64,000 bases of DNA from Micromonospora thermarum (GCF_012034245.1 NZ_JAATEO010000003.1:62001-126000), one strand, 5' to 3'. Counted from the first letter of the stretch, positions 18,080 through 27,007 are shown. Notes: generated from the sequence alone by a model not told the origin. Made by a program: numbers and translations.

Positions 18080-19477
18080 GTGGCGACGAAGACGGCGACC
18101 GGTGGGCTGAGCCGGATCACCATCGTGGCGCCGCGCACCCGGATGGACCTGGCGCTGCCGTCCGACGTACCCCTTGCCGACCTGCTGCCCACGCTGCTGC
18201 GCTACGCCGGCGAGGACCTGGCGGACGAGGGCGTCCGGCACGGCGGCTGGAGCCTGGCGCGGCTCGGCGGGTCGCCGCTGGACGGGGGACGGACGGCCGC
18301 GCAGCTCGGCATCCGGGACGGGGAGATCCTCTACTTCAACCCGCGCGCGTCGGCCACACCCGAGATCGTCTTCGACGACGTGGTCGACGCGGTGGCGACC
18401 GCCACCAACCAGCGTCCGGGCGCCTGGCAGGTCGGCACCACGCGCGCCTTCGCGGTGCTCTTCGCGGCGGTGGCGCTCGGCGGCGGCGCCCTGGCCGCGC
18501 TGTTCACCGGCCCACCGCAGCTTCCCGGCGCGCTGGCCGCGCTGCTCGTCGCGGTCGCCCTGCTGGTCGGCGCCGCGGTGCTGTCCCGGGCCGCCGCCGA
18601 CAGCGCCACCGGGTCGGCGCTCGCGCTGGCCGGCCTCGGGTACGCGGCCGTCGGCGGCCTCCTGCTGCTCGCCGGCGACCGTACACTGACCGAGCTGGCC
18701 GCCCCGCACGTGCTGCTCGCCACCACCGCGGTCGTGGTCGGCGCGGCCGTGGCGGCGTTGGCCGTCGGTGACCGGCTGCCGGTCTTCTTCGGCGCGGTCG
18801 CGATCGGCGCGGCCACCGCGGTCGGCGCGCTGCTCTGCCTCGCGTTCGGCATCGGCCCGGCGGCTGCCGCGGCGGTCGTGGCCGCCGTGGCGTTCGGGGC
18901 CGTCCCGGCGCTGCCCATGGTCGCGTACCGGCTGGCCCGGCTGCCCGTCCCGTCCATCCCCACCGGCCCGGAGGACCTGAAGACCGACAGCGAGTCGGTG
19001 GACGGGCGGCGGGTGCTCCAGCTGAGCGAACGCGCCGACGAGTTCCTGACCGGTCTGGTGTGGACGGTCTCGTTGCTGGTGCTGGGCGCCGAGCTGGTGC
19101 TCGCGCTGGACGGGCGGCTGCCGGCCGTCCTGCTCTGCCTCGTCCTGGCCCTGCTCTCGCTGCTGCGGGCCCGGCCGTTCCTCGGCCGGGCGCAGCGGAC
19201 GCCGGTGCTGTTCGCCGGGACCGCCGGGCTCGGCCTGGCGGCCGCGGCCGCCTTCGCGGGCGGTTCCATGGCGCTGCGTCTCGGTCTCATCCTCGGCGGT
19301 GCGCTGCTCGCCGCCGTGGCGAGCCTGATCTACGGCCTCACCGTGGCCGGCAAGCGGATCTCCCCCGTGTGGGGTCGGCTGCTCGACATCGTGGAGATCC
19401 TGCTCATCATCGCGCTGGTGCCGCTGGCCGTCTGGGTCGTCGGCCTCTACGGCTGGATCGTGAACCTCCGCCCCTGA
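18080..19477 (+). CDS. eccD: Type VII secretion membrane channel protein EccD
   Basis: 465 residues. A ubiquitin-like N-terminal domain (about 10-90, [20 protein letters not shown] at its start) is followed by eleven or so membrane helices. A cytoplasmic loop lies in the middle. EccD dimers form the core of the ESX membrane pore. The GTG at 18080 is chosen for the GGAGG five bases upstream; an earlier ATG in frame would add an unlikely leader. It is convergent with eccE and divergent from eccC. Confidence 0.95.
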   Translation: MATKTATGGLSRITIVAPRTRMDLALPSDVPLADLLPTLLRYAGEDLADEGVRHGGWSLARLGGSPLDGGRTAAQLGIRDGEILYFNPRASATPEIVFDDVVDAVATATNQRPGAWQVGTTRAFAVLFAAVALGGGALAALFTGPPQLPGALAALLVAVALLVGAAVLSRAAADSATGSALALAGLGYAAVGGLLLLAGDRTLTELAAPHVLLATTAVVVGAAVAALAVGDRLPVFFGAVAIGAATAVGALLCLAFGIGPAAAAAVVAAVAFGAVPALPMVAYRLARLPVPSIPTGPEDLKTDSESVDGRRVLQLSERADEFLTGLVWTVSLLVLGAELVLALDGRLPAVLLCLVLALLSLLRARPFLGRAQRTPVLFAGTAGLGLAAAAAFAGGSMALRLGLILGGALLAAVASLIYGLTVAGKRISPVWGRLLDIVEILLIIALVPLAVWVVGLYGWIVNLRP

Positions 19478-19534
19478 CCCGTGGGGCGCGGCCGGCGCAG
19501 GCCGCCCTCCACCGTGGTGTCGGCGTTGGGCCGC

Positions 19535-19552
19535 CGGCCAGGCACCTGGCCG
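19535..19552. terminator. Possible terminator between convergent eccD and eccE
   Basis: CGGCCAGG and CCTGGCCG form an 8-base-pair GC hairpin (effective loop about four bases) in the 88-base gap between the two stop codons. There is no U-tract. Confidence 0.4.
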
Positions 19553-19565
19553 ACCCTGCCGCGAG

Positions 19566-20750
19566 TCAGGCGGTCGGGGCGAGGGTCTCGACGCCGGCCG
19601 CCACCGGTGCGGTCGCGTAGACGCCGGGCGCGTGCTGGCCGTCCACCGGTCGGGACGGCGCGCCGCACTTGCGGGCGACGTCCCGGACGACCTTCACCAG
19701 CGCCTCGACGTGGTTGTCGAGCGCCGCGACGCGCAGCAGCGGCGCCGCCAACCGGCCGCCCGGCAGCACCCCGACGGCGAGCGTGTGCGACGGTGCGGAC
19801 GTCGCGGTGACCGTGTCCACCAGCGTGGCGAACGACGCCTCGGCGCGGGGCCGGAGGGTGAGGCAGCGCTGCGTCCAGCCGCCGCCGCGCAGCCCGGTCC
19901 AGGTCTCGGTGGGCGGGGCGGGCGCCAGGTCCAGCCCGGCCGCCGACACCACCGCGGCGCGCAGTTCGTCGCGGCCGAGCGGGCGGTGGGCGAGGCCGGC
20001 GGCGGTCAGCGCCTTCCCCAGCCGGCCGACACCCGCCGACAGCGTGCGGTGCACCCCGGGCATCCCGCCACCGCGGCTGAACGACTCCACCCGGGCGTCG
20101 CGCACCGACAGCCGTAGCGCCACCCAGACCGTACGGTGGGCGGCCGGCGGCGCGCCGGGTGCCGGGTACCAGACCAGGGTGTGCGACACCACCTGGGCCC
20201 GGGTCACCGGGCCGCTGAACTCGGTGAGGACGCGGACCGCCCGGTCCACCACCGCGGCCTCGACGGGGCCGGGCCCGGGCCGGCCCTGCACCGCCACGGC
20301 GGCGAACCAGCCCTGGGCGTCCTGCCCGACACCCAGCCGGGTGCCCCGGTCGGTCAGCTCCACGACGGTCAGCTCGGGTGCCAGCGGGGCCAGCCGTGGG
20401 TCGACCGCGGTGCCCGCCTTGACGCTGCTCCGCGCCCGCTCGGCGCGTCGGCGCAGGCGCCGGCGCAGCATCAGGTCCTCGTACCACCAGCGGCCGCCCC
20501 GGCGGGCAAGCACCGCGACGACGACAAGGGCGGCGAGCACGGCGACGGGCGCGGTGAGCCAGGTCGGCCCGCCCAGCGCCGCCGCGACCGCGAGGGCGCA
20601 CAGCTCCAGGATGACGAGCTGCCCCACCGCGACGGGCCCGAGCCGGCCCCGTCGCGGAGCCGGGCCGGCCGGGGCGGTGGCCGGGTGCTGGGCCCGGGCC
20701 GGTGCGCCGGTCTGCGGGGGGCGGCCCGGCGGCGCCTGAACCTGCGTCAT
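19566..20750 (-). CDS. eccE: Type VII secretion protein EccE
   Basis: 394 residues. A Pro/Ala-rich N-terminus is followed by two membrane helices (about 40-60 and 66-83), then a soluble domain of about 300 residues. The size, the double helix and the position with eccB/C/D identify EccE, the peripheral ESX membrane component. The ATG at 20750 is preferred because AGGAAGG lies upstream; a GTG at 20792 would add 14 residues. Sequence conservation in EccE is weak, so the call leans on architecture and context. Confidence 0.85.
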   Translation of the reverse strand: MTQVQAPPGRPPQTGAPARAQHPATAPAGPAPRRGRLGPVAVGQLVILELCALAVAAALGGPTWLTAPVAVLAALVVVAVLARRGGRWWYEDLMLRRRLRRRAERARSSVKAGTAVDPRLAPLAPELTVVELTDRGTRLGVGQDAQGWFAAVAVQGRPGPGPVEAAVVDRAVRVLTEFSGPVTRAQVVSHTLVWYPAPGAPPAAHRTVWVALRLSVRDARVESFSRGGGMPGVHRTLSAGVGRLGKALTAAGLAHRPLGRDELRAAVVSAAGLDLAPAPPTETWTGLRGGGWTQRCLTLRPRAEASFATLVDTVTATSAPSHTLAVGVLPGGRLAAPLLRVAALDNHVEALVKVVRDVARKCGAPSRPVDGQHAPGVYATAPVAAGVETLAPTA

Positions 20751-20901
20751 CGGTGGCAGTCCTTCCTGGACGGACCGCGGCGGCGTCGTCACCGGCGCGG
20801 GCGGCGGTCCCGGTGGCCCGCCGACGGCCCCTTATCGTAGGGAAGCCCGCGGCGCCGACACGGACCGATCGTCGCGGACCCACCCCCGCCGGAGGTTAGC
20901 C

Positions 20902-22359
20902 ATGCGGACCCGCCGCGACCAGGTGCAGGCGTACCGCTTCGTCACCCGTCGGATCGTCTCGGCGCTGCTGTCGGGCGACCCGGAGACGAACAACCTGCCG
21001 ATGCGGCGGCTCGGCATGGCGGTCTTCGGCAGCGTGATCGCCGCGGCGGTGGTGCTCGGCGGCGTCGGCGCGTACGGGCAGCTCACCGGCAACACGGCCC
21101 CGCTGGAGCAGAACACGCTGGTGATCGAGCGGGAGACCGGCGCGACGTACGTCTTCCTGGACGGCCAGCTGCACCCCACGCTCAACTACGCCTCGGCCCG
21201 CCTGATTCTCGGCGAGGCCGACCCCGCGATCCGCACGATGTCGCAGGCGTCGATCCGGGACCGGCCGCGCGGCCGTACCGTCGGCATCGTCGGCGCCCCC
21301 GACGCCCTGCCGGACCGGAAGTCCCTGACCGGACTGCCCTGGTCGGTCTGCGACGTGCCGGACCCGGCCGGCGCCGGCCGCTCGACCACCCGCCTGGTGA
21401 TCGACCGGACGCTGCCCGGCGGCACGCCGCTCGGCGACCGGGCGGTGCTGGTCCAGGTCGACGGCCAACGCCACCTGCTCACCGGCGACGCCCGGCTGCA
21501 GGTGCAGGGCGGTGACCCGGCGATCGCCGCCCTGCGGATGGCCGGGGCGCCCACGCTCACCGTCGGCCAGCAGTTGCTCAACGCGGTGCCCGCCGGCCCG
21601 ACCCTGCGCGAGCCGTCCGTCCCCGGGGACGACGAGCCGGGTCAGGTCCGCGTCGGCGGCTCCGAGGCCCGGATCGGTCAGGTCTTCCGGGCGGCGGGCC
21701 GGCACTACGTCCTGACCCGGGACGGGCTGGCCTCGATCGGCGAGGTGAGTGCTCTCCTGCTGCTGCGGGCCGGCGGGACAGTGACCGACATCACTCCGGA
21801 CGAGGCGGGCCGCCTGCTGACCGATCAGCGGGTGGAGGCGGAGGGCATCCCGCAGACCCTGCCCGCGCTGCACCCCGTCGCGCCGGGCCGGTCGGTGCTC
21901 TGCGCGACGTACCGTGCGGGCGCGGACGGCGGTCCGCCCACCACCACGATCGAGGTGTTCGACCGGGCCCCGGCCGAGCTGTCCGCCGGACGGGAGGGCC
22001 CGCAGCCGGTCCGGCAGTCCTCCCGGGACGGTGTGCGCACGGCCGAGGCCGTGCTGCTGCCCGGCGGCAAGGGCGTGCTGGTCCAGGCCGCGACCGGCTC
22101 CGGGGAGAGCGGCGCGCCCGCGCCCGGTGCGACCGTGCACCTGGTCACCCCACAGGGCCTGCGGCACCCGCTCGGCCCCGGCGCGCAGACCGCGCTCGGG
22201 TACGAGGGAGTGACGCCGCTGGTCGTGCCGGCCTCGCTGCTGGCGCTCATCCCCACCGGCCCCACCCTCGACCGGGAGGACGCGCTGACGCGGTACGCGC
22301 CGGCCGACCCGTCCCCGCCCGCCGCACCGGCTTCCACCGGTTTGCCGGCTGCCGAGTGA
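20902..22359 (+). CDS. eccB: Type VII secretion protein EccB
   Basis: 485 residues, normal length. The short basic N-terminus has the EccB hallmark RDQVQAYRFVTRRIVSAL. One membrane helix (about 39-62) precedes a large extracytoplasmic domain with a Cys pair (SVCDVP and VLCATY). It forms the outer part of the ESX core complex. GCCGGAGG lies just upstream of the ATG. Its promoter is in the 151-base spacer shared with eccE. Cassette 2 follows on the same strand. Confidence 0.95.
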   Translation: MRTRRDQVQAYRFVTRRIVSALLSGDPETNNLPMRRLGMAVFGSVIAAAVVLGGVGAYGQLTGNTAPLEQNTLVIERETGATYVFLDGQLHPTLNYASARLILGEADPAIRTMSQASIRDRPRGRTVGIVGAPDALPDRKSLTGLPWSVCDVPDPAGAGRSTTRLVIDRTLPGGTPLGDRAVLVQVDGQRHLLTGDARLQVQGGDPAIAALRMAGAPTLTVGQQLLNAVPAGPTLREPSVPGDDEPGQVRVGGSEARIGQVFRAAGRHYVLTRDGLASIGEVSALLLLRAGGTVTDITPDEAGRLLTDQRVEAEGIPQTLPALHPVAPGRSVLCATYRAGADGGPPTTTIEVFDRAPAELSAGREGPQPVRQSSRDGVRTAEAVLLPGGKGVLVQAATGSGESGAPAPGATVHLVTPQGLRHPLGPGAQTALGYEGVTPLVVPASLLALIPTGPTLDREDALTRYAPADPSPPAAPASTGLPAAE

Positions 22360-22456
22360 CGGGATCGGGCCGCCGGTGGGTCGCCCGGTGTCGCATCGGT
22401 CGACTAACCTGAGCGTCGCCAACGGTTATCGACTCACGACGTACGGGGATGCTGCC

Positions 22457-22825
22457 ATGACCGGGCGCACGACAGTCGACCTGATGTCCCTTGAGGACTT
22501 CCGCCGGAAGCTCGCCGACCGGCTGGCCGAGGCGGAGCGGGCGGTGCGGAAGCTCGACACCGAGATGCAGTGCCGGCCGCCGGCGCTGGGCACGTTCGCC
22601 GACGCGACCGACAACGCCCGGCGATACAGCGACATCCACCTGGCCTACTCGCAGCACGTCGCCCGGCTGCGCACCGCCGTCGAGGCGGCGCAGACCGCCA
22701 CCGCCACCATCCTGGCCCGCTACCGCACGGCCGAGGCGCGCAACGCCGCCAACTCCGCCGACATCGCCGCCGCCCTCGCCGGGGTCGACGAGGCGATCAC
22801 CCGGGAGGAGCAGCCGCGTGTCTGA
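22457..22825 (+). CDS. Cassette 2 small helical partner ('LGTF' protein)
   Basis: 122 residues, almost entirely helical. It shares the SLED, LGTF and YRTAEARNAANSADI blocks with the small gene at 10893-11453 but lacks that protein's Pro-rich N-terminus. The stop codon overlaps the start of the next gene by 8 bases, so the two are translationally coupled. The ATG at 22457 has GGGGA 8 bases upstream. It is inferred to be the partner of the large WXG-type protein that follows. Confidence 0.8.
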   Translation: MTGRTTVDLMSLEDFRRKLADRLAEAERAVRKLDTEMQCRPPALGTFADATDNARRYSDIHLAYSQHVARLRTAVEAAQTATATILARYRTAEARNAANSADIAAALAGVDEAITREEQPRV

Positions 22826-24068
22826 GTACACCCAGCGCTACCAGGCCGAGAGCCACCAGGCGCTCTACGACGGTGTGATGGCGGGTCAGCCCGGTCAGAT
22901 CGAGGGCGTTGCGGCACAGTGGACGGCGCTGAAGGGCATCGTGGACGACCTCCGCCGCGACCTCAAGGGCGACCTGGAGAAGCTGGCCAACACGTGGACG
23001 GGCGAGGCGGGCCAGGAGTTCCAGCGCCGGCTGGGCTTCGTCGCCACGTACGCCGAGTCGCTGGGCGAGGGCATGGCCGACGTGAGCCGCGGGCTGACCC
23101 TGATGGCCGACCACCTGCGGACCGCCAAGGAGCAGGCGGAGAGCCCGGCCGAGACCGACGACCACGACCAGGCGATGTCCGGCGCGGCCAAGGGCGCGGT
23201 CTTCGGTGTGCCCGGCATGGTCGTCGGCGGCCTGCTCGGCCACCAGCAGGACAAGGCCGAGCAGGAGAAGGCGCACCAGCGGATGGTCAACGTGGTCTCG
23301 GAGCTGGCCGCCGGCTACGACCTGTCCGCGTACGGGCGGCTGGTGCCCCCGCCGCCCCCACCACCGGACACGCCCGGCTCGGTCAACCGTGACTCCACGG
23401 CGCCGCGCAGTGGCCCGGCGGTCGGCACGCCGACCGCCAGCGAGCTCTCCGCGCGCACGGGCGGGGCGACGGCGTCGACGCCCGACCGGGCGTCGGGCGG
23501 GCCCACGTCCGGCACCGGGGGCACCGCGACCCCGACCGGGGGCGGCGCCCCGGGCACCGGGACGCTCGGCGCCGCACCCGTCGGCGGCACCTCGCTCGCC
23601 GGAGCCGATCCGCTGCTCGGCGGTGCGCTGGCCGGCGGCGTCGCCGGCCTGGCCGCACTGGGCCGGGGCGGTGGTGCGACGGCGACCCCGGGCACCGGGC
23701 CCGGCCTGACGTTCGGCACGCCGGGCGGCACCCCGGCCGGCGGAATCGTCGGCACCGGCGCGCCGGACAGCCGGTCGGCGACCGGGATCGGGCGCAGCGC
23801 CGACGGCCGCCGCGGCGAGGGCTCCGGCCGGGACGCCGCCACCCGCCAGGGCACGGCCGCCAGCCGCGTGCCGGGTGACCGGGCGGTCGGCGGCATCGGG
23901 CGTACGGACGCGGGCCGCGCGGCCGCCGCCGGGACGCGCCCGGGCCTGCTCGGTGCCGGCCACGGAAGCGACGACGAGCCGACCGACGGCCGGCTGACCT
24001 GGCTGACCGAGGACGAGATGGTCTGGCGGGACGGCCCGGAGGGCGCACCGCCGGTGCTCGGCAACTGA
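22818..24068 (+). CDS. Cassette 2 large WXG-type secretion substrate, Pro/Gly-rich, TWLxEDE tail
   Basis: 416 residues. The helical N-terminal domain has the WXG turn NTWTGEAGQEFQRRL near residue 62. A Gly-rich segment (AAKGAVFGVPGMVVGGLLG) and a second helix follow. A PPPPPPPD stretch and a Gly/Thr/Ala-rich linker lead to the C-terminal tail LTWLTEDEMVWRDGPEG, then APPVLGN, which matches the tail of the cassette 1 protein. The GTG at 22818 overlaps the upstream stop and is preceded by GGAGGAG. No signal peptide is present. Probable ESX substrate; function unknown. Confidence 0.82.
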   Translation: MSEYTQRYQAESHQALYDGVMAGQPGQIEGVAAQWTALKGIVDDLRRDLKGDLEKLANTWTGEAGQEFQRRLGFVATYAESLGEGMADVSRGLTLMADHLRTAKEQAESPAETDDHDQAMSGAAKGAVFGVPGMVVGGLLGHQQDKAEQEKAHQRMVNVVSELAAGYDLSAYGRLVPPPPPPPDTPGSVNRDSTAPRSGPAVGTPTASELSARTGGATASTPDRASGGPTSGTGGTATPTGGGAPGTGTLGAAPVGGTSLAGADPLLGGALAGGVAGLAALGRGGGATATPGTGPGLTFGTPGGTPAGGIVGTGAPDSRSATGIGRSADGRRGEGSGRDAATRQGTAASRVPGDRAVGGIGRTDAGRAAAAGTRPGLLGAGHGSDDEPTDGRLTWLTEDEMVWRDGPEGAPPVLGN

Positions 24069-24085
24069 TTCGACAGGCACACCCG

Positions 24086-24113
24086 GGAAGGGCCACCGGT
24101 CGGTGGCCCTTCC
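24086..24113 (+). terminator. Terminator of the eccB-cassette 2 operon
   Basis: GGAAGGGCCACC pairs perfectly with GGTGGCCCTTCC around a 4-base loop, 17 bases after the stop codon. Confidence 0.85.
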
Positions 24114-24292
24114 GTGTCTCCGGGACACCGTCAGGGTGTCGCCCGTGGGGTCGATCGCGGGTAGGAGGGCACGGGCTCGGCCCGGAACCTCTCGGCCCGG
24201 GCGAACCCGGCCCAGCCTGTCCACATCGCACACGTGGTCGCGGTCACCCGCTCTGACGTTCGGCGAAGGCTGCGCCGGCCGCCATCCGGCGA

Positions 24293-24298
24293 TAGGTT
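24293..24298 (+). promoter_or_regulatory. -10 element for the secreted protein gene
   Basis: TAGGTT ends six bases before the GTG at 24305 with no ribosome binding site between, which fits a leaderless transcript. Confidence 0.4.
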
Positions 24299-24304
24299 TG
24301 TCGG

Positions 24305-24727
24305 GTGCCCTCCGTCGCGCCCGCCCGCCCGTTGTGGGGCACCGTGCTGCGGTCGCTGCGCGAGATGACCCGGCTGGCGGTGGTCGCGCTGGCGCTCGGC
24401 GCCGGGTTCGGTGGCGCCCCGGCCGCCACCGCGGCACCGCCGCCGGCGGTCGTCGAGGCGGCCCGCCCGGGCATCGCGATCGACGTCGACACCTTGGTGG
24501 CATCCGGGTCGGCCGATTCGCCCGCCCTGTGGACCAGCACGATCGCGACGCGCGACGCCGCGCCCGCGTCGTGGCACGCCGTGGCTTCCACGCCGGCCGG
24601 CGGAGCCGCTGTCCGGCCGCTCATCAAGCCGGCCGTGAGCCGCGCCGCGGTCTCGGACGCACGGCACGAGCCGGCAGGTGAGCCGGGCGAGGGTGCGACC
24701 ACCCGCCGGGGCCCACCCACCGCCTGA
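24305..24727 (+). CDS. Putative small secreted protein
   Basis: 140 residues. A hydrophobic segment at about 21-45 ending in APAATAAPP looks like a signal peptide. The rest is Ala/Pro/Ser-rich with no recognised domain. It lies directly after the secretion operon terminator, on the same strand. Whether it uses Sec or belongs to the ESX system is open. A later ATG at 24365 is an alternative start. Confidence 0.5.
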   Translation: MPSVAPARPLWGTVLRSLREMTRLAVVALALGAGFGGAPAATAAPPPAVVEAARPGIAIDVDTLVASGSADSPALWTSTIATRDAAPASWHAVASTPAGGAAVRPLIKPAVSRAAVSDARHEPAGEPGEGATTRRGPPTA

Positions 24728-24881
24728 TCCGGCACCCCCGACGAGCGCCGCGCGCTCCTCCTTCGGGTCGGGGAAGGGAACAGCCCTGCGAGGGCGCATT
24801 GTTTCCAGGATCCCGCCGGTACACCAGACCCTGCCCGTCACCGGGCCACCACAGTCGAGTTCGACCGCGAGGTGTCACCTG

Positions 24882-25691
24882 ATGCAGACCGTGCTCTCCG
24901 CCGTTCTCCCCGACGTTCCCCGCGCCGCCGTGATCTGGCTCAGCCTGCTCGCGGTGGTCGCCGTCACCGCCGCCGCCCTGCTGCTGCGCCCCGGCCGGCT
25001 GCGCCTCGACGTGGGCACCCGGATCCACCGAGCAGCGATGCCGAGCGACCTGGAACGGGCGGCGGAGGAACGGGAGCTGAGCCGGTACGCCGAGGAGGTC
25101 GCCGTCGCCGCGGACCGGGCGGCGACCACCGCCCGCCGGCTGCGCACCGAGTGGCTGACCGCGCAGGAGGCGGTCGAGTCGGCCTGGACGGCGTACGAGG
25201 AGGCGGAGGCCGACGTGCGCCGGCTGACCGCGGCGGCGGCGCTGCCGCTGCCGCGTACGGTCCGCACCCCGGCGGAGTACGTCGAGCGGGAGCGGTTCCT
25301 GCACCGGGCCGCGCTGGCCGCGTACTGGCGGCGGGAGCTGTCGGTGGAGCAGGTCAGTGCCGTCTTCGCCCACCAGGACGGGTGGGACCCCCGGCTGCAC
25401 CCGGTCGAGCAGGAGCTGGTGCTGCGCCGGGCGGTCCGCGACAACCTCGCCGCCCGCCACCGCGCGGCCCGGGAGCGGGAGCAGTCGGCGTGGCAGGCCG
25501 CCGAGCGCGCCGCCGAGGCGGCCCGCGCCCTGCGCGACGAGGCGTACGCGGCGACCCGCCGCCGCCCCGAGGAGCAGCCGTCCGTGCTCGCGTTGATCGG
25601 CGGTCCGGAGCCGGAGCAGACCCGGGAGATCCCGGCGGTCGCGCCGAAGGGGGCGGCGGCCCGGGGTCGCGCGGCCGTCCCGGCCTACTGA
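24882..25691 (+). CDS. Membrane-anchored coiled-coil protein, unknown
   Basis: 269 residues. One N-terminal membrane helix (about 13-36), then a long Ala/Arg/Glu-rich coiled coil (about 55-240) and a charged tail. No enzyme motif is seen. Located beside the type VII locus, it could be an accessory factor, but nothing in the sequence proves it. GAGGTG lies 7 bases before the ATG. Its stop codon sits in the first copy of a 61-bp tandem duplication. Confidence 0.75.
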   Translation: MQTVLSAVLPDVPRAAVIWLSLLAVVAVTAAALLLRPGRLRLDVGTRIHRAAMPSDLERAAEERELSRYAEEVAVAADRAATTARRLRTEWLTAQEAVESAWTAYEEAEADVRRLTAAAALPLPRTVRTPAEYVERERFLHRAALAAYWRRELSVEQVSAVFAHQDGWDPRLHPVEQELVLRRAVRDNLAARHRAAREREQSAWQAAERAAEAARALRDEAYAATRRRPEEQPSVLALIGGPEPEQTREIPAVAPKGAAARGRAAVPAY

Positions 25692-25794
25692 CCGCCCGGC
25701 CGGCGGGTGCCGGCTGGTGGCGTCGCCGGGGCCGGCCGTCCCCGCCTACTGGGCGCCCGGCCGGCGGGTGACGGCTGGTGGGGTCGGCTGGCCG
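25673..25794. repeat. 61-bp imperfect tandem duplication across two convergent gene ends
   Basis: Bases 25673-25733 and 25734-25794 share a 61-base period. Both contain GGCCGTCC, then CGCCCGGCCGGCGGGTG and CGGCTGGTGG, with the 3' ends diverged. The stop of the coiled-coil gene lies in copy 1 and the stop of the DUF1232 gene (opposite strand) in copy 2. Confidence 0.75.
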
Positions 25795-26093
25795 GGGAGG
25801 CCGGCGTCGCCACGGTGGACGCTCCTCCGCTGCTGGCGCACGAGGCGGCCCAGGTAGAGGAGGGTGCCGGCCAGCACGGCCATGTCGTCCAGGTAGATCG
25901 GGTCGGGCAGCAGGTCGACCGGCAGGATCGTGTAGATCAGTGCGCCGTAGAAGGCGACCCGGCCTCCGACGCCGAGGCTGCCGAGCAGCCGCCGCATGCG
26001 GAACACCCGGATGGCCAGCAGCACGGCACCGACGAGCGTGACCACCGCCACGACGCCGAGGATCAGCCAGACCTCCCGCGACACATCCGTCAC
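25746..26093 (-). CDS. DUF1232 (YkvA-like) membrane protein
   Basis: 115 residues. An N-terminal membrane helix (about 8-28) is followed by the DUF1232 core [20 protein letters not shown]. The role of this family is unknown. The GTG at 26093 is chosen; the C-terminal RPGAQ end is coded by the local tandem duplication, so this end may have been remodelled recently. Confidence 0.88.
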   Translation of the reverse strand: MTDVSREVWLILGVVAVVTLVGAVLLAIRVFRMRRLLGSLGVGGRVAFYGALIYTILPVDLLPDPIYLDDMAVLAGTLLYLGRLVRQQRRSVHRGDAGLPGQPTPPAVTRRPGAQ

Positions 26094-26135
26094 GCTAGCC
26101 CAACCCCGCCACCGCCGCCCGGCCCCGCACGTGGC

Positions 26136-26204
26136 GATCATGGACTTGTGGTGCCTCGCAAACGCGGCACGTTGCCACACACCACCCACCACAACTCCAT
26201 GATC
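26136..26204. repeat. 69-bp intergenic palindromic element
   Basis: GATCATGGACTTGTGGTG (26136-26153) is an inverted match, 17 of 18 bases, to CACCACAACTCCATGATC (26187-26204), with a 33-base centre that includes GGTGCCTCG. The RNA or single-stranded DNA would fold into a long stem. It is too long to be only a terminator for the nearby genes, and both neighbours read away from it. A similar-sized element is at 44855-44927. Confidence 0.7.
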
Positions 26205-26255
26205 GGCGGGGAGGGAGGCGTGGGAGGATCGGGCGGGGTCGCGGAGGGAGATCGG

Positions 26256-26645
26256 GTGGAGTTGCGGGATGAGCGGGTCGTCGAGTTCTGCCGGGAGCGG
26301 CACCTCGCCACGTTGACCACGCTGCGCGCCGACGGCACCCCGCACGTCGTACCGGTGGGGGTCACTGTCGATCCGGAGGCCGGGCTGGCCCGCGTCATCA
26401 CCAGCGGGACGTCCCTCAAGGCCCGGCACGTGGCCGCCGCCGGAGCCGGGGGCACCCCGGTGGCCGTGTGCCAGGTGGACGGCCGGCGCTGGCTCACCAT
26501 CGAGGGGCGGGCGGTCGTGCGCTCCGACCCGGCGTCCGTCGCCGAGGCCGAGCGCCGGTACGCCGAGCGCTACCGCACCCCGCGCCCCAATCCGGCCCGG
26601 GTGGTCATCGAGATCACCGTGACGCGCCTCCTGGGTGGTCTGTGA
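26256..26645 (+). CDS. PNPOx-like split-barrel flavin/F420-dependent protein
   Basis: 129 residues of the pyridoxamine 5'-phosphate oxidase-like superfamily: [20 protein letters not shown] at the start of the barrel, then SLKARHV and [11 protein letters not shown]. Such short actinobacterial proteins usually bind F420 or FMN and reduce small molecules. The GTG at 26256 is supported by GGAGGGAG six bases upstream. Substrate unknown. Confidence 0.85.
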   Translation: MELRDERVVEFCRERHLATLTTLRADGTPHVVPVGVTVDPEAGLARVITSGTSLKARHVAAAGAGGTPVAVCQVDGRRWLTIEGRAVVRSDPASVAEAERRYAERYRTPRPNPARVVIEITVTRLLGGL

Positions 26646-27007
26646 CCATCTGACCGATCCGTCCCGCAACCGGCCGCGCAGACGAGCCGCCGGCCCGCGA
26701 TCACCCGGGCGGACGGGCAGCCGGCCCGCGCCGGGCTGGCCGCAACCGATCACCGGACCGCGTGCGAGCCGTACCGCGGTGACCGGCGCCACCCGTACCG
26801 AGGAATCCCCCGCCCTTCCCCTGCCGTTGTCTTCCCCGGTGGTCGAACCCGACGTGGAATGGCGTCCGGGTCCGGCCCGTTGCAGAACCGGTACGCCCGC
26901 GGGCCGTCTCGCCCCGGGCTCTCCAGTCCTTGAGCCGAGCGCCTTTCCTGGTGCTTGCCGTCTCCGGTCCGCCGGAGGCGTCAGACCCCCCGAATGGAGC
27001 CCGACCC
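26646..27007. other. 362-base non-coding gap upstream of the secreted C39-like gene
   Basis: No gene, riboswitch or repeat was recognised on either strand. It presumably holds the promoter and a long 5' leader of the downstream gene; GGAG at 26996-26999 is its ribosome binding site. Confidence 0.5.

Noticed and set aside
25707-26255. Long upstream extension of the PNPOx-like gene
   Set aside because: The extension runs through the DUF1232 gene on the other strand and the palindromic element; GGAGGGAG supports the GTG at 26256.
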